Assembly (NCBI GenBank): GCA_037349105.1
Contig: JAYJMM010000020.1
Span: 62,001 to 126,000 of the forward strand
Reading direction: 5' to 3'
DNA: 64,000 nucleotides
Source of the DNA: Limnomonas spitsbergensis
Lineage: Eukaryota > Chlorophyta > Chlorophyceae > Chlamydomonadales
This document shows, one piece after another, positions 36,801 to 43,412 of the stretch. A program made the translations under genes and the position numbers. The notes beneath the pieces were generated by a model, which saw nothing but the letters and a program-made list of their open reading frames with translations, was not told the origin of the DNA and did not search any database. Every line of letters begins with the position of its first letter. The first letter of the stretch is position 1.

Positions 36801-38767
36801 CCACTGCTCCAGTCGATTCCAATGTGCACACACTATCTGGACATGGACACCCACCTGGTACCACACCTGCCCACCGTCCACACCCACCCACCCGGCGCCA
36901 ATCCCAACTTCCCGGTTCGCATGCGAAATGGCAACACCCCGCTGGATTCTCTGTAGCCTCCCACCTACACACGCACACTACCCCGCCTACCCCTCTCCCA
37001 CTTGCCCCACTCACTTTCCCCCTTATCCTTTTCGATGAACTCCGATCTCTCTACCCCCCTACCTATCCACTTGCTTGGCCGTTGCTTCCGGCATACTACA
37101 CAGACGGAGCTTGTATACAGGATGACGCCGGCAATAACTTGATAGGGGCTGCCTTTTACTTCACTGTCGATGGCTCCACCCATACAGTCAACCCTACTGG
37201 AAAATGTGAAACGGACACTATCACCAGGGCTGAACTTGGAGGCATTCATGCAGCCCTCGATCATGCCCATACACCTTCTGGCCCCGCCTTGACCATTGCC
37301 CCTTCCCTTACTATCTTCACTGACAGTCTTTGCAGCATGTACCTCATACAGAAAGCTGTCTTTTACCCACATGATCTCCTTGAGGACAAGCATGCACCGC
37401 TTCTCCTGGCCATCCGCCGCCTACTCCTTTCACGGGCCAACATAGGCCTACCAACGCTCATCCAGAAGGTGAAATCACATATTGGTATTATCGGCAATGA
37501 ACTTGCTGACATTGGGGCAACACGAGCCTTGGACGCACCCAGCACTTGTACATTTAACCTTTCCCATATCAACAACCAGTACATGGCTTCCCTCCCAGCT
37601 TGGCCTTGCCTACCCCAAGACGATACTCAAACGGATACAAACGACACCCCTTGGTTCACTTCTGACCTCACCTCCTCTATCAAGGCACACCTTCACTCTT
37701 CTTGCCCTCACGTTACGGACGGTGACACCACCATATCTTGTGCTACTTATACCCGCATAATCGAAGAAAATGCCCACTCTTTACCCTTGTATAACAATCA
37801 CATGTGGCAGTCTTCTGCTTGCCACTTTTCTCTGAAGCGCTGCATCCTCCGTATGCGAGCCAACCTCTTATGGACAGCTAAACGGGCACTTCTCTTCCGT
37901 ATTCCCTACAAAACAACAGTGCGCTCGTTTACCGATGGCCTTTGCCCCATATGTACACCACCTCCTACTGGCCCACCTGACGCTACTTCTGACACACAGG
38001 GACACATGTTTGGAAGATGCAGGCATCCCCGTATGCAGGCCTCTTATATCTCCCGACACAACAAGGCCCTCTGCCTCATCCAACGTTCCCTCCACAGAGG
38101 CACAAAGAGTGGAATGTTCACAATTATGGATGCCACACCCGCTACATCCCTCCCATCAGGAGTCTATGACACCCGTATCCCGCAATGGATGCTTCCCGCT
38201 GTCCCCCCTGCCACACTCTGCCGCCTTCGTCCTGATCTCCTCTTAATTGAAGGCCTTACCATTGCCGATCTCCACAGTTATCCTCCCGCCCGGCTTGCCG
38301 ACCCTGCCTTCCTTCTTGACCTCCAACACCGTTGTACCATCCATGTTATTGAGCTCGGGTTTACCTCCAATCTACAATTCTGCCTGTCCCACAAATCCAC
38401 ACAACATGCACAGTTAGTACAATTGCTTCGCTCCGCAGGATGGAACCTCACTACACCTGTTATAGACCCTCTCCACATTCCTGCCCCCCACCCTCTTACA
38501 TATCTGTTACCCCCCCCTGCTAAAGACATCCTCTACCCCTATGTTCACCTCGTCATCATTGGTTGCTCTGGCATTTTCTATAAAGATATCATGCACCTCT
38601 TTCCAGTCCTTGGTATCACACCCTTCAACGTCCCCCCACAGCTCAAACAACTAGCAGTTCACACCGTCCAATCTGCCTATTCCATTCATCGACTTCGCCG
38701 TTACCTTGAAAACAGTCCACCCGACTGCCGTCCAGCATCTCCCCCTGTTCTCACTGACCCGCCATAG
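27803..38767 (+). CDS. LINE polyprotein: gag-like N-term, Cys-protease-like, APE, RT, RNase H, RLE
   Basis: About 3654 residues from ATG 27803 (MSDANLATN); ATG 27722 is an in-frame alternative. Order by position: unassigned N-terminal region to ~29290; Pro/Ser-rich, locally hydrophobic linker; papain-like protease candidate with YCQLHAYNNLVQ (Cys codon 30332) and GHASTLLKYNGAWIWLDP (His ~30713), like a Josephin box; AP endonuclease ~31200-31950 (GQETH, GGDFNHH, SDHLPL); reverse transcriptase ~33150-34200 (PGPDGVPNELL, YVDLTNAFNTINH, GTIQGDTLSPL, AFADDMALL); Pro-rich segment with an internal duplication ~35355-35610; a second Cys box HHDCLFGALHNAY ~36410; RNase H ~37094-37520 (YTDGA, RAELGG, FTDSLCS, KSHIGIIGNELAD); zinc motif CPIC...GHMFGRC...H ~37942; restriction-like endonuclease RPDLLLIEG...HVIELGFTSN ~38228-38370. 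It would nick the target and prime reverse transcription there. No stops or lost motifs were seen. Confidence 0.88.
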   Translation: MSDANLATNPPAAVRHSDGNVEATIWLTDPDLPALLRKFSHRVLDDGEQNGTVCMQTRLQNYRKVVEGCQHTFHLTGIPRDEASIPAEQSKLLLFYNLYPPTTPEAEVQTLLKTFLKRLVTATGCAVANFETYTTKGGNITRVYFEDARSVLRIHLMLYDDTTAFECPTRLRSFVRTELGLTAPCDDTMELQLRAVVLQVMPDTPLHTTLTQHLSNYPRGAPRAIALRELSRALSLAGPSVEFQTFDYDRDNSQFIFHAVVTGESFRERLMAQSTTPGQPRAGIPVGDSLMCLLPCDLSFLTALYNDSRHTHTASPQFQLAVAITNKPDLNRPDVVLKAVKALFLAADKVLTSAPRLVRTNMRLQCKTNPCQIYAVSVDRFEDLLLFTNLSRTIRVGGIDSDKLLVGPGGRNNPYGQWLDLSIGNLGAILAESKQSPSGVWETFSEVMARRPDLKQKTLHEQHQQDYLTLHPVRMPQNKRPANTSGGYRQKPRMTLVRPFVPAMIPLDLHDPIPCYPLLPYTPHSIPVLLSSHLHIPTDTSIFQHQTTTTLALCHHTPPPPPSTYLPFSLPFTPRSPCPPLIPPFRTSKSTNAKSSSALPEILSWLRHVQSTILRYQIPCLHSHNYAVTLTNIRIHLLNSMVHFGNIILFASTLSFLCSTLIIHHILCLPHPCNPSLGNYPPSPLTSPHASQPTPAIPIPAVLQARHTLPPSAHLPLPPAHISPKPTTRSTTKQWLQSLWIIKITKCYTPHRHYQRFLLSKAKRLLARLTHRKKTDPSVLRLLSHHISLLQHPPLSPRPTNISPSFRCPPIGGISETHALQCSPTTPHILPIGLYFERQVAQYCQLHAYNNLVQYASTTCTQISAWCTQQSRLPKYPHHKRLWLHPENYYDPSRGNFSDALFSFWLHETQHLNKTRIMDRSTPIVTPTNLAHLSQLTIHDLDMALISMQQSHGLAYPGFVVHTTELAGYGHASTLLKYNGAWIWLDPDDPTRSTIVGPDGHYNLTLLRTLACSVFALVPSTTLEACLEASHFRPSHATPTPPEYATIIDIDVEGAPPMHLPAVTPVPQAPIPHPSQKSPCTAPSPLRTIAAPNSTALRIAPPTSRSCTSHSFSSAKTPPLQSGSTFQDSKSISFTTFNHQGLRSNLRDLSDLVKSKCPHFLFGQETHIFSSQHTQLRKTCSIFASYALFFSSLPNSTDLSRCRPGASAPGGVLLAIKKKYTQHPLFKRQTIPTSITGYCIHVSLPMANNMVLHVLSVYMPPGHAILKAACMDYIASQIATHDPVSHFFIIGGDFNHHLGPVMHPGFSSFLHASNLTPINASSTQHTTHYPHNSQCRPSMIDDILLSTNLPRSTYTSMADVTCHVPTFCQYFSDHLPLSITCPKAMLPILRSPVPSSPSQPLLHQTTTPNPCPPAPIARPTEVKQPIPKPNLDITRQKLNTNLSTACDSLLAHSTHLLDRIYQDVPRTSCGTRPSIPWTACKQIIKDLQLDIPSLASSHTDLLDAALLIMKQCCPTRTVAPPNPCGQARPRQCYLPRTVQKKISARLHTITVLFFARRFLMRLLNSPEFPTAVHPNTDPHFATRARLLLALESETCLGQINARHPHCHNTPHRGNLVDLLPSLPASDGPDPHATWSNWIHTCDAHIRSTRRRIRNTTKPHSERNTHRRRLTRLLFTSPRQAHNIIFQDSTDTVSSEITSVRNTTTQHLLTDPTDMVQYTESHFGREWAHDPSLPTHDPFPWAATGAIDAFTLDTPAKSHSTPTSTLLPYVTRTHLFHRVLHKLSNNKKPGPDGVPNELLRIMPSSFKSSIRNLLILMWVTGSTPDTWKVSHTTLLHKKDDPSILTNKRPIGMHNTIYKLWTRFVSTVISEFSEDHCILSPSQEGFRAKHNTSRHLQRLVHLLEDAQASNRNIYIAYVDLTNAFNTINHDKLYRIMDTLGYPEDSVDVIKGIYTNASTRIILQRSSGLATHPIPVGRGTIQGDTLSPLVFNIYMEPCLRWCNTGGHGFTPSCAIPLGMKHPCALTLSTLAFADDMALLSHSHVRLLHQLQKLTDYCTWAGLTLNASKCALTGAAHHAALTGLAHTIAEQTALLHAQLHNKFFVNGIPFPFFPPSKSYKYLGVYINTLLSFKDHLDAITATIQAKSRSLIMADVAPQHILMIINRVLRPKITHSLSIAPFSEVDIRILDTLLARVLRICMNLGHSYPTALILTPTDRGGVGLTSLLTDYTQISALTLTRALNDEGSLGTLTSGVLNQQLDTHGQLPLTSLVRPTRTFHSLPLPMRQLSLMHHAQLALHRCSSGPSPITSGVQELLGNAMWRQLTHILSPTPPPPDTTLPFMPIPPYTPTPQSSTLLITPELLHPLCRLGITSLEPLTVMTGPHISTFQPSTYLSATFKGKARRRWIQQAQVSLNRITLLLNGHPSDQALSYTRFSALPLHQRHITIAHDFSQLPQVVSTTLPHIASAPSADQALGLLPQCFSPRPQATSKRARPTIPRSTHTRAPELFPNPGLPSSPPLPHAPFVLHLGTTPCPLLPHHPNYILDLSCPPPSPPPVPSTLPHIPPPTLFVLDLAAPPGPPLPHHHDYILDLSCPPPPPPPVYAPPRLAQDCWINRSSRPPYRSSTPHHPPLNRTSLSRKRTLPDQAHPHTDPACPLLPPSPTRPLDLGLTNLQRQGLWRLRSTNPHPRTQWVPSSANQDHSCIDQHVSFNINPVHPDFDIIPPHSFTIQIGLHSPSSGPLHPPPLPSAPASDPQPLPWQCHYAYLYRPNGTLVGCIPARRLHWLRACYDHTKLTLPALHLAHSEGSFEQDLASLLARYPIHTKHKTGTAPNTTWCLPEPMMQVLSDTMSTHLHRFASPLDVSYHARTYYTTHHHDCLFGALHNAYSTPWTGSSFVHPDFKIKTITKAIRWAVSSASMTTVPTCTIILTPVWTNSSFMNWTSRANMVHVLTLHTDPNFRFSAPDHLAHIYTATQPTYGTPKWPLQLLVIGNTEGLARFYPDPPPTAPVDSNVHTLSGHGHPPGTTPAHRPHPPTRRQSQLPGSHAKWQHPAGFSVASHLHTHTTPPTPLPLAPLTFPLILFDELRSLYPPTYPLAWPLLPAYYTDGACIQDDAGNNLIGAAFYFTVDGSTHTVNPTGKCETDTITRAELGGIHAALDHAHTPSGPALTIAPSLTIFTDSLCSMYLIQKAVFYPHDLLEDKHAPLLLAIRRLLLSRANIGLPTLIQKVKSHIGIIGNELADIGATRALDAPSTCTFNLSHINNQYMASLPAWPCLPQDDTQTDTNDTPWFTSDLTSSIKAHLHSSCPHVTDGDTTISCATYTRIIEENAHSLPLYNNHMWQSSACHFSLKRCILRMRANLLWTAKRALLFRIPYKTTVRSFTDGLCPICTPPPTGPPDATSDTQGHMFGRCRHPRMQASYISRHNKALCLIQRSLHRGTKSGMFTIMDATPATSLPSGVYDTRIPQWMLPAVPPATLCRLRPDLLLIEGLTIADLHSYPPARLADPAFLLDLQHRCTIHVIELGFTSNLQFCLSHKSTQHAQLVQLLRSAGWNLTTPVIDPLHIPAPHPLTYLLPPPAKDILYPYVHLVIIGCSGIFYKDIMHLFPVLGITPFNVPPQLKQLAVHTVQSAYSIHRLRRYLENSPPDCRPASPPVLTDPP

Positions 38768-38871
38768 CCCCTTTCTCCCTTTAAGGGTATACAGACCGGG
38801 GCTTGGGCGTCTCGTCAACCTGTACTTCCCAAAATCCACGCCGCATCGGCGTTCTCTTTTCTTTTCTTTTC
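38768..38871 (+). other. LINE 3' UTR and tail
   Basis: About 100 bp ending in three TTTTC units. The pentamer tail suggests template slippage or end recognition other than poly(A). Confidence 0.75.
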
Positions 38872-39325
38872 TTAAATCACCTTGTTTCAGCATGGTAGCT
38901 AGTTCCTTCATGAAGGCTCGCTTGGTTGCAGGAGACAGCGAGCGCCTGCGCTCGTTGGCCTGGCGCGGCAGCGGGCCGGAGCTGGTTCCTGCCACGCAGG
39001 GAGTGATCACCTGGGTCGCAGCCTGGGGCGCGGGAGCAACCGCTGCAACCACTGCTACAGGTTCGGTGGCGGGAGTCACGACAGCGACGACTGGTGCAGG
39101 AGTCACGACAGCGACGATTGGGGTAAGGGCTGGCACCGCAGCGACGACTGGAGCAGGAGCTTGCACTGGGGCAGCAGCAGGGACCATGACTGGAGCCGCG
39201 ATATGAGCGGTCACGACATGAGCTGGGGCTGGTACTTGAGGGGGCAGCTGCACCACCGGTGGCTGGTTGAGATTCAAGTGGGTCACTGCGCGGTGGTTGG
39301 ATTTTGTTGCACGCTTAGAGACCAT
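38872..39325 (-). pseudogene. gag: gypsy Gag, proximal part
   Basis: Starts at ATG 39325 (MVSKRATKSN). The first 150 residues are rich in Ala/Pro/Val, with repeats of a V-V-A-V-V-T-P-A-type motif, followed by a basic/helical stretch (KRAFMKELATML). The LINE cuts it at TTAA; the rest is at 26308-27495. Confidence 0.88.
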
Positions 39326-39350
39326 TGTAAATGAATAAGTAATGAGTTAT

Positions 39351-39560
39351 TCAGTCACGAGGGTGCATTTTTGCCAAGACTGGTTTGTACGGAATTCTAA
39401 CCGACTCGAAGTCGAAATCGAACTCACTCGTCTGGGCCAACTCCGAAACGTTGCTGGTGTTGCTGGGTAGCGGGGGATACGCTGCTAGTCCTCCTTGGGA
39501 GTCGTACCAGTAGTAAATACTGTTGTACTCCTCTTCGGTGCTGGGTCCTGCTTTAGGCAC
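39351..39560 (-). CDS. small upstream ORF in gypsy leader
   Basis: 69 codons with an ATG-like start (MPKAGPSTEEEYN), ending 25 bp before the gag ATG in another frame. It is acidic and Tyr/Ser-rich. It could be a short leader peptide or the remnant of an N-terminal Gag extension; no family is recognised. Confidence 0.35.
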   Translation of the reverse strand: MPKAGPSTEEEYNSIYYWYDSQGGLAAYPPLPSNTSNVSELAQTSEFDFDFESVRIPYKPVLAKMHPRD

Positions 39561-39607
39561 TGGTCTGGATTCAGGCTTGAAGTTGAATAATGCAACCCTG
39601 ACAGTCT

Positions 39608-39735
39608 AAAGGGACGCGAGTGCCCAGCGCGCGTGTCTCAAAACTCTTTCGAGCCGACGCAGGATTCTGTCAAAGGGACGCGAGTGCCCAACGCGCGTGT
39701 CTCAAAACTCTTTCGAGCCGACGCAGGGTTCTGTC
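39608..39735. repeat. two 64-bp tandem units in gypsy leader
   Basis: The AAAGGGACGCGAGTGCCCA start recurs at 39608 and 39672, with a partial third at 39736. The two copies are nearly identical. Confidence 0.9.
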
Positions 39736-39753
39736 AAAGGAGTCGGCGACACT

Positions 39754-39767
39754 GGCTCAGGAAACCA
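39754..39767 (-). promoter_or_regulatory. gypsy primer-binding site
   Basis: One base inside the 5' LTR the minus strand reads TGGTTTCCTGAGCC, which would pair with a tRNA ending GGCTCAGGAAACCA. The tRNA is not identified. Confidence 0.6.
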
Positions 39768-39768
39768 C

Positions 39769-40181
39769 TGTAGAGGTCCTAGGTACCCTGGGGGGTAGGA
39801 CTCTAATATCTAGTTAGGGACTCACTGTTGTGGAGGCTTGGAGAGGTAGCGACAGAAGGAGCGAGGTAGTCGGGAAGTTGTAGTCGTTCGGACAGTTGAC
39901 CGGAGGGGGGACTGGGTGCTCACAAAGGGAGACTGCTGGAGACTTGTAAAAGAATAGTGGGACAGTCAGGTATTGAGCCTGATGGATTTATCTCGTCTGA
40001 GACTTCCCGATAACTAGCAGAGCTCGCTTATAAGGGAGTTGCAGGGTTTAACCTGTGAGGGTTCAGGACTGGGCTTGCCAGGCGACCCTGCAACTTCCGT
40101 ATGGAGCGTAAGCGCCGATAACGTAAGGCAGGTCGCGTCAGCGACTGGTAATTCTGGGGTACTGGTTACATGACCATTACA
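39769..40181 (-). repeat. gypsy 5' LTR
   Basis: 413 bp, direct copy of 21424-21836. It is followed by the GCGGA target duplication at 40182-40186. Confidence 0.95.
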
Positions 40182-40186
40182 GCGGA

Positions 40187-40250
40187 GGCTCCGCGGCCGC
40201 TAACGGCGGCTCAAACGGTTCTGTCACGTATACGGTAATATAATGTGACA
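40187..40250 (-). repeat. element C repeat A2, right part
   Basis: The 64 bp completing A2, from GGCTCCGCGGCCGC to AATGTGACA. Together with 20851-21423 it equals the 637-bp A1. Confidence 0.92.
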
Positions 40251-40252
40251 GC
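40251..40252. other. GC spacer at the A2/B1 junction of element C
   Basis: The junction reads GTGACA-GC-TGTCGC, so GACAGCTGTC is a perfect palindrome. Element D has the identical junction at 42641-42642. Confidence 0.9.
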
Positions 40253-40495
40253 TGTCGCACCATAAAGCAGTAAACGTGCCAATATGGTAAACTCCGGAAT
40301 CTCCGGTAAAGGCGCCTTAGAGAAGTGTCCTTCTACTCATAAACACGGTACATTACCGTACACACAGACTCCTTGTACTTCAGACAAGAGCTGTTAACTG
40401 GCTACTGTAAGGTTCGGCCCTAGCAGGAAGTCTCTCTGCCTAGGGGTAATGTCTGGGTGTCCCTGTCTTGTGGGTACCGCCCCTACTACTTCACT
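40253..40495 (-). repeat. element C repeat B1
   Basis: 243-bp direct copy of B2 (20608-20850) with about two differences (for example CCGGTAAAGG versus CCGGTGAAGG). It lies next to a C-run, oligo-G on the sense strand. Confidence 0.9.
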
Positions 40496-40505
40496 CGCCC
40501 CCCCG
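40496..40505 (-). promoter_or_regulatory. polypurine-tract-like oligo-G of element C
   Basis: On the sense (minus) strand AGCGGGGGGGCG directly precedes B1, as a plus-strand primer tract would precede a 3' LTR. It is the same arrangement as in element D. Confidence 0.6.
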
Positions 40506-41574
40506 CTCCTCAGCGTTAAGCCTAAAGGGCATGCGCTGGGAGCCGGAAAAAGGGGTCGGTACTGAAAGAAATCTGGAAAAATCTGTACGCCCAGAACTTG
40601 TCAGTTCCCTAACACTGAAGCCTCCTAACATCTGACTGCAATCCAGCCTGTCGGAAAAAAAATCCCCTGAAGAAAATCCACTGCAGGAAATGTGCTGCAG
40701 GACATCCACACAAGGAAATTCACCAAAGAAAAAATTCACTGAAACCCGTGGCGGACCCTAGGTCCACCCACGGTTCTGCACACTTGACAAAGGCCTCTGG
40801 GACCCTGATCTCTCTCCGGCCTGATCGGGGCACACAGAATCCGGTACCGTCACCAGTGTCATGCTTGGTTGCAGGCAATAAAGGGTCAGAACCCATCAGA
40901 AATCATCAGAAACCATCAGAAATCAGAATCTTTAAACTTCTGGAAAATATGTACGTAGAAGCTCAAATCGTCTCAGCAAATCTGCTTGGTTCAGGCTTTC
41001 TTCAAAAGAAAAAATCCATAGACTCTCAGCTGATGCGCAATGCGCAGAATCCTACAAATCCAGGCTGTTCAGCCCACTACTGGCTAGCAAACAGAGAAAT
41101 TTTCAAAGTTATCAGGTCAAGCTAAGAACAACCGCTGCTCTCGCCCCACTGCGCCATAGCCGCCTGGTCTTCAATGGCCACAGGAAATGTGCGCCGTAGC
41201 AGCGTGATCCGCCCCCTGCTGTGTTATCATCGCCCGAGTTGACTAATTCTCCTCGCTCATAATCTTCATAACATATGTACTACCGTAGCCTTGCTGCTAC
41301 GGTGTTTGAGAAACAAATTTTCACTATGTTGCTGCGATAGCTTTAACTCCAATCCTGCATCTTCCGTCTTCGGTCCGCTGGCTGCCGGCCCACTGCCTGC
41401 CGGGTACTAGGACAAGCCGCTCTGCGTCTGCATTTTCTGCTCTGTAGGCGCCTGCCCGCTCCTTGCCAGTTACGGCGTGGGTAACGTCACGTGCTCAGCG
41501 GCCTTGCCGCTCTGGGCTCGGCCTCAGGTCTCGGTAAGCTCCGCAAGGGCTGACTCCTCCTCTTTGTTGGAAGC
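40506..41574 (-). other. element C 3' non-coding region
   Basis: About 1.1 kb after the stop of the gag-like ORF. A small cluster of ATCAGAAA words lies near 40893-40926. I see no coding feature. Confidence 0.5.
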
Positions 41575-41853
41575 CTAGCGCCACCTTGGCCCATCTATGG
41601 ACCGCTCGCTGGGTGACATTGGCTTCTCTTCATCCAAGGAATATCTTTCTCCAAAAAGTCTCTCCCTCCAAGAAGCCTCTCGCGCCTCCTCCTCCTCATC
41701 CTCCTCTTCCTCCTCTTCCATCTCATTCTCCTCTTCTGCCTCTTCCATCTCATTCTCCTCTTCTGCCGTAGGCCTGTGATCTGTGACCATCAGGTCCCCC
41801 ATTTCCAGGGCGAACTTCTCCCACAGCACCACCTGCTGCGTCAGCACAGTGAT
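41575..41853 (-). pseudogene. element C gag-like ORF, 3' part
   Basis: The last 92 codons of the ORF whose 5' part is 53060-54724, separated by element D. They contain a leucine/valine heptad-like stretch followed by a long Glu-rich run (encoded by the CTCCTC repeat at 41685-41765) and end GPRWR. The frame is continuous with the 5' part once element D and one CTGC copy are disregarded. Confidence 0.8.
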
Positions 41854-41857
41854 CTGC

Positions 41858-41918
41858 TGTCGCGGCACAGGGGTGCACCCTAAGGAATAGGTGCACCAAG
41901 CGAAAATAACACAAGACA
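41858..41918 (-). repeat. element D repeat B2
   Basis: 61 bp, identical to B1 at 42643-42703 as far as I can read. Confidence 0.92.
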
Positions 41919-41919
41919 C

Positions 41920-42640
41920 AGTACTAATAAACTCTTACAGAGCTTATAGTAAGAGCTTCTCGATCCACTGTTGTAACTCAGTGAAGTCAGCTCGATAACA
42001 GGTGATAGCTCTTGCTACTTCACCTGGACTTCTTCGATACTGTTGACAAGATCTCGTAAAGCCTCGACACTTGAGGTACTTATGGGTTTCTTGGGACGAT
42101 CTTGGGCGATTGTGGCCGTTGATCTGTGGTGATGAGTCGCTTGCTTGGCGACTTCTGATGACTGAAGATATCTCTGATGAATCAGATGGTCGACTTGGAG
42201 CCAAAGGAAAGGCTGTAGATTGGAGGTGTGATGGTGGGTTGGTGGTAATATCCAGCTGTAGACTGGAGATATGCCTTGTTAAGAGGCAGGAATAACGCTA
42301 ATTGCTGCAGATGGTCGACTGTTGGCCTAGGTGCTCTGCCAGCTTCGTATCAGGAGACTTGTTGATGCTTATAGAGTCGCTGTTGGCCTAGTTGCTCTGC
42401 CAGTTTCCCCTTAGTAAGACTTGGATTGACGATTAACTTGCATGTTGATAATCAGGAACAATAGCTAGAAACGTTAAGAGTCTATTGTAGGCCGTGAGAT
42501 CAAAGTAAGAAAGAAAAAGTAAAGGACCCAGTTCGGGATCCTCTAAGACGGCAAACACACTTGTACAGGTTCACACATAACTTCCAACCGAAAAAGCAGT
42601 TGGCGCAGTCAAACGCACGGTGCAGTCATACGTCGTGACA
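41920..42640 (-). repeat. element D repeat A2
   Basis: 721 bp. It matches A1 (52339-53059) except for CCACTGTTGTAA versus CCACTGCTGTAA and TTGCATGTTG versus TTGCAGGTTG. Confidence 0.95.
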
Positions 42641-42642
42641 GC

Positions 42643-42703
42643 TGTCGCGGCACAGGGGTGCACCCTAAGGAATAGGTGCACCAAGCGAAAATAACACAAG
42701 ACA
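42643..42703 (-). repeat. element D repeat B1
   Basis: 61-bp copy of B2. It is separated from A2 by GC (42641-42642), forming the palindrome GACAGCTGTC. Confidence 0.92.
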
Positions 42704-42713
42704 TTCCCCCCCC
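42704..42713 (-). promoter_or_regulatory. polypurine-tract-like oligo-G of element D
   Basis: Sense strand GGGGGGGGAA immediately before B1 (TGTCTTGTG). The position is that of a plus-strand primer at a 3' LTR boundary. Confidence 0.65.
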
Positions 42714-43412
42714 AGATCGAAAAACACTGGAGGCGGTAATGAACAAGCACGACAGCGTTTTAAGAACTGCGTCTTGTTATCTGACTTCCCACCCTTGGGC
42801 CCTGCCCAGAGTCCATGGGGCACAAGTACCGGTAGGAAAAATAACCTCCGATATAATGCGTACGTTAGCTGTGACTTTTACGCATTACCGTAACTCGCCA
42901 CAGTCGCTTTAAGGGACCCTCTTCAAGCTGAAGAGCCCAGTTCTCGTCACCATCGGTACTGTTCACCTTCCCCCACGGCCCAATCGACCCCAAGTCCAGA
43001 AGACTACATCAGCCCTGCTCTAGTGCAATTGGTTTCCCAATCCACACCATCTGAAACTTCCCGATCACCTAACTAACACCTGATCGAGGATGCCTATAGG
43101 CTCGCGCCAGACATATGAGAATGCCACCTCACGGTAGACACCTCCTAAACCCTAAAAGTGCGTATTATGCACAACAACCTTTCCCCCCCCCAGATATTGA
43201 AAACTGCACGCAATTTTTATTTTATTTGAAATCAAGTGTTCACAGTCAAATATTCGCAGTCATTTAGTTCCAACTTTGGCTCACAATTCTCAGCACCAGA
43301 AAATTCAAAGCTCTATCCTAATTCCCAGCTCCCCCCCAGATCCAGTGAAAATTCAGCTCAGATACACCGTCAATTGCCAGAGTTGATGAAGGGGACACAG
43401 CTATATTCTGGC
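42714..43412 (-). other. element D 3' non-coding region
   Basis: About 700 bp. It contains two further CTGGGGGGG motifs on the sense strand (C-runs at 43183-43191 and 43331-43337). No ORF is supported. Confidence 0.55.

Larger units (their letters stand above)
27496..38871 (+). mobile_element. LINE of the dual-endonuclease (Dualen/RandI-like) type, full length
   Basis: An 11.4-kb non-LTR element on the plus strand inside the gypsy gag gene. It is bounded by TTAA on both sides (27492-27495 and 38872-38875). It ends in CTTTTCTTTTCTTTTC rather than poly(A). The 5' leader is about 230-300 bp, the single ORF about 11 kb, and the 3' UTR about 100 bp. Having both an APE-type and a restriction-like endonuclease, plus RNase H and cysteine-protease-like boxes, is the combination described for Dualen elements of Chlamydomonas. 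The uninterrupted ORF implies a very recent insertion. Confidence 0.9.
21424..40181 (-). mobile_element. Ty3/gypsy chromodomain retrotransposon
   Basis: LTRs of 413 bp (39769-40181 upstream, 21424-21836 downstream for this minus-strand element) begin TGTA and end TACA on the plus strand. One difference was noticed between them. A 5-bp duplication GCGGA flanks the element (21419-21423 and 40182-40186). Minus-strand order: LTR, primer-binding site, gag, pol (protease, RT, RNase H, integrase, chromodomain), polypurine tract, LTR. Minus the LINE in its gag gene, the element is about 7.4 kb. It sits in repeat A2 of element C. Confidence 0.95.

Noticed and set aside
38651..38871. Last ~70 codons of the minus ORF that begins at 39325
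   Set aside because: This stretch is LINE 3' end read backwards after the gag frame runs into the insertion.
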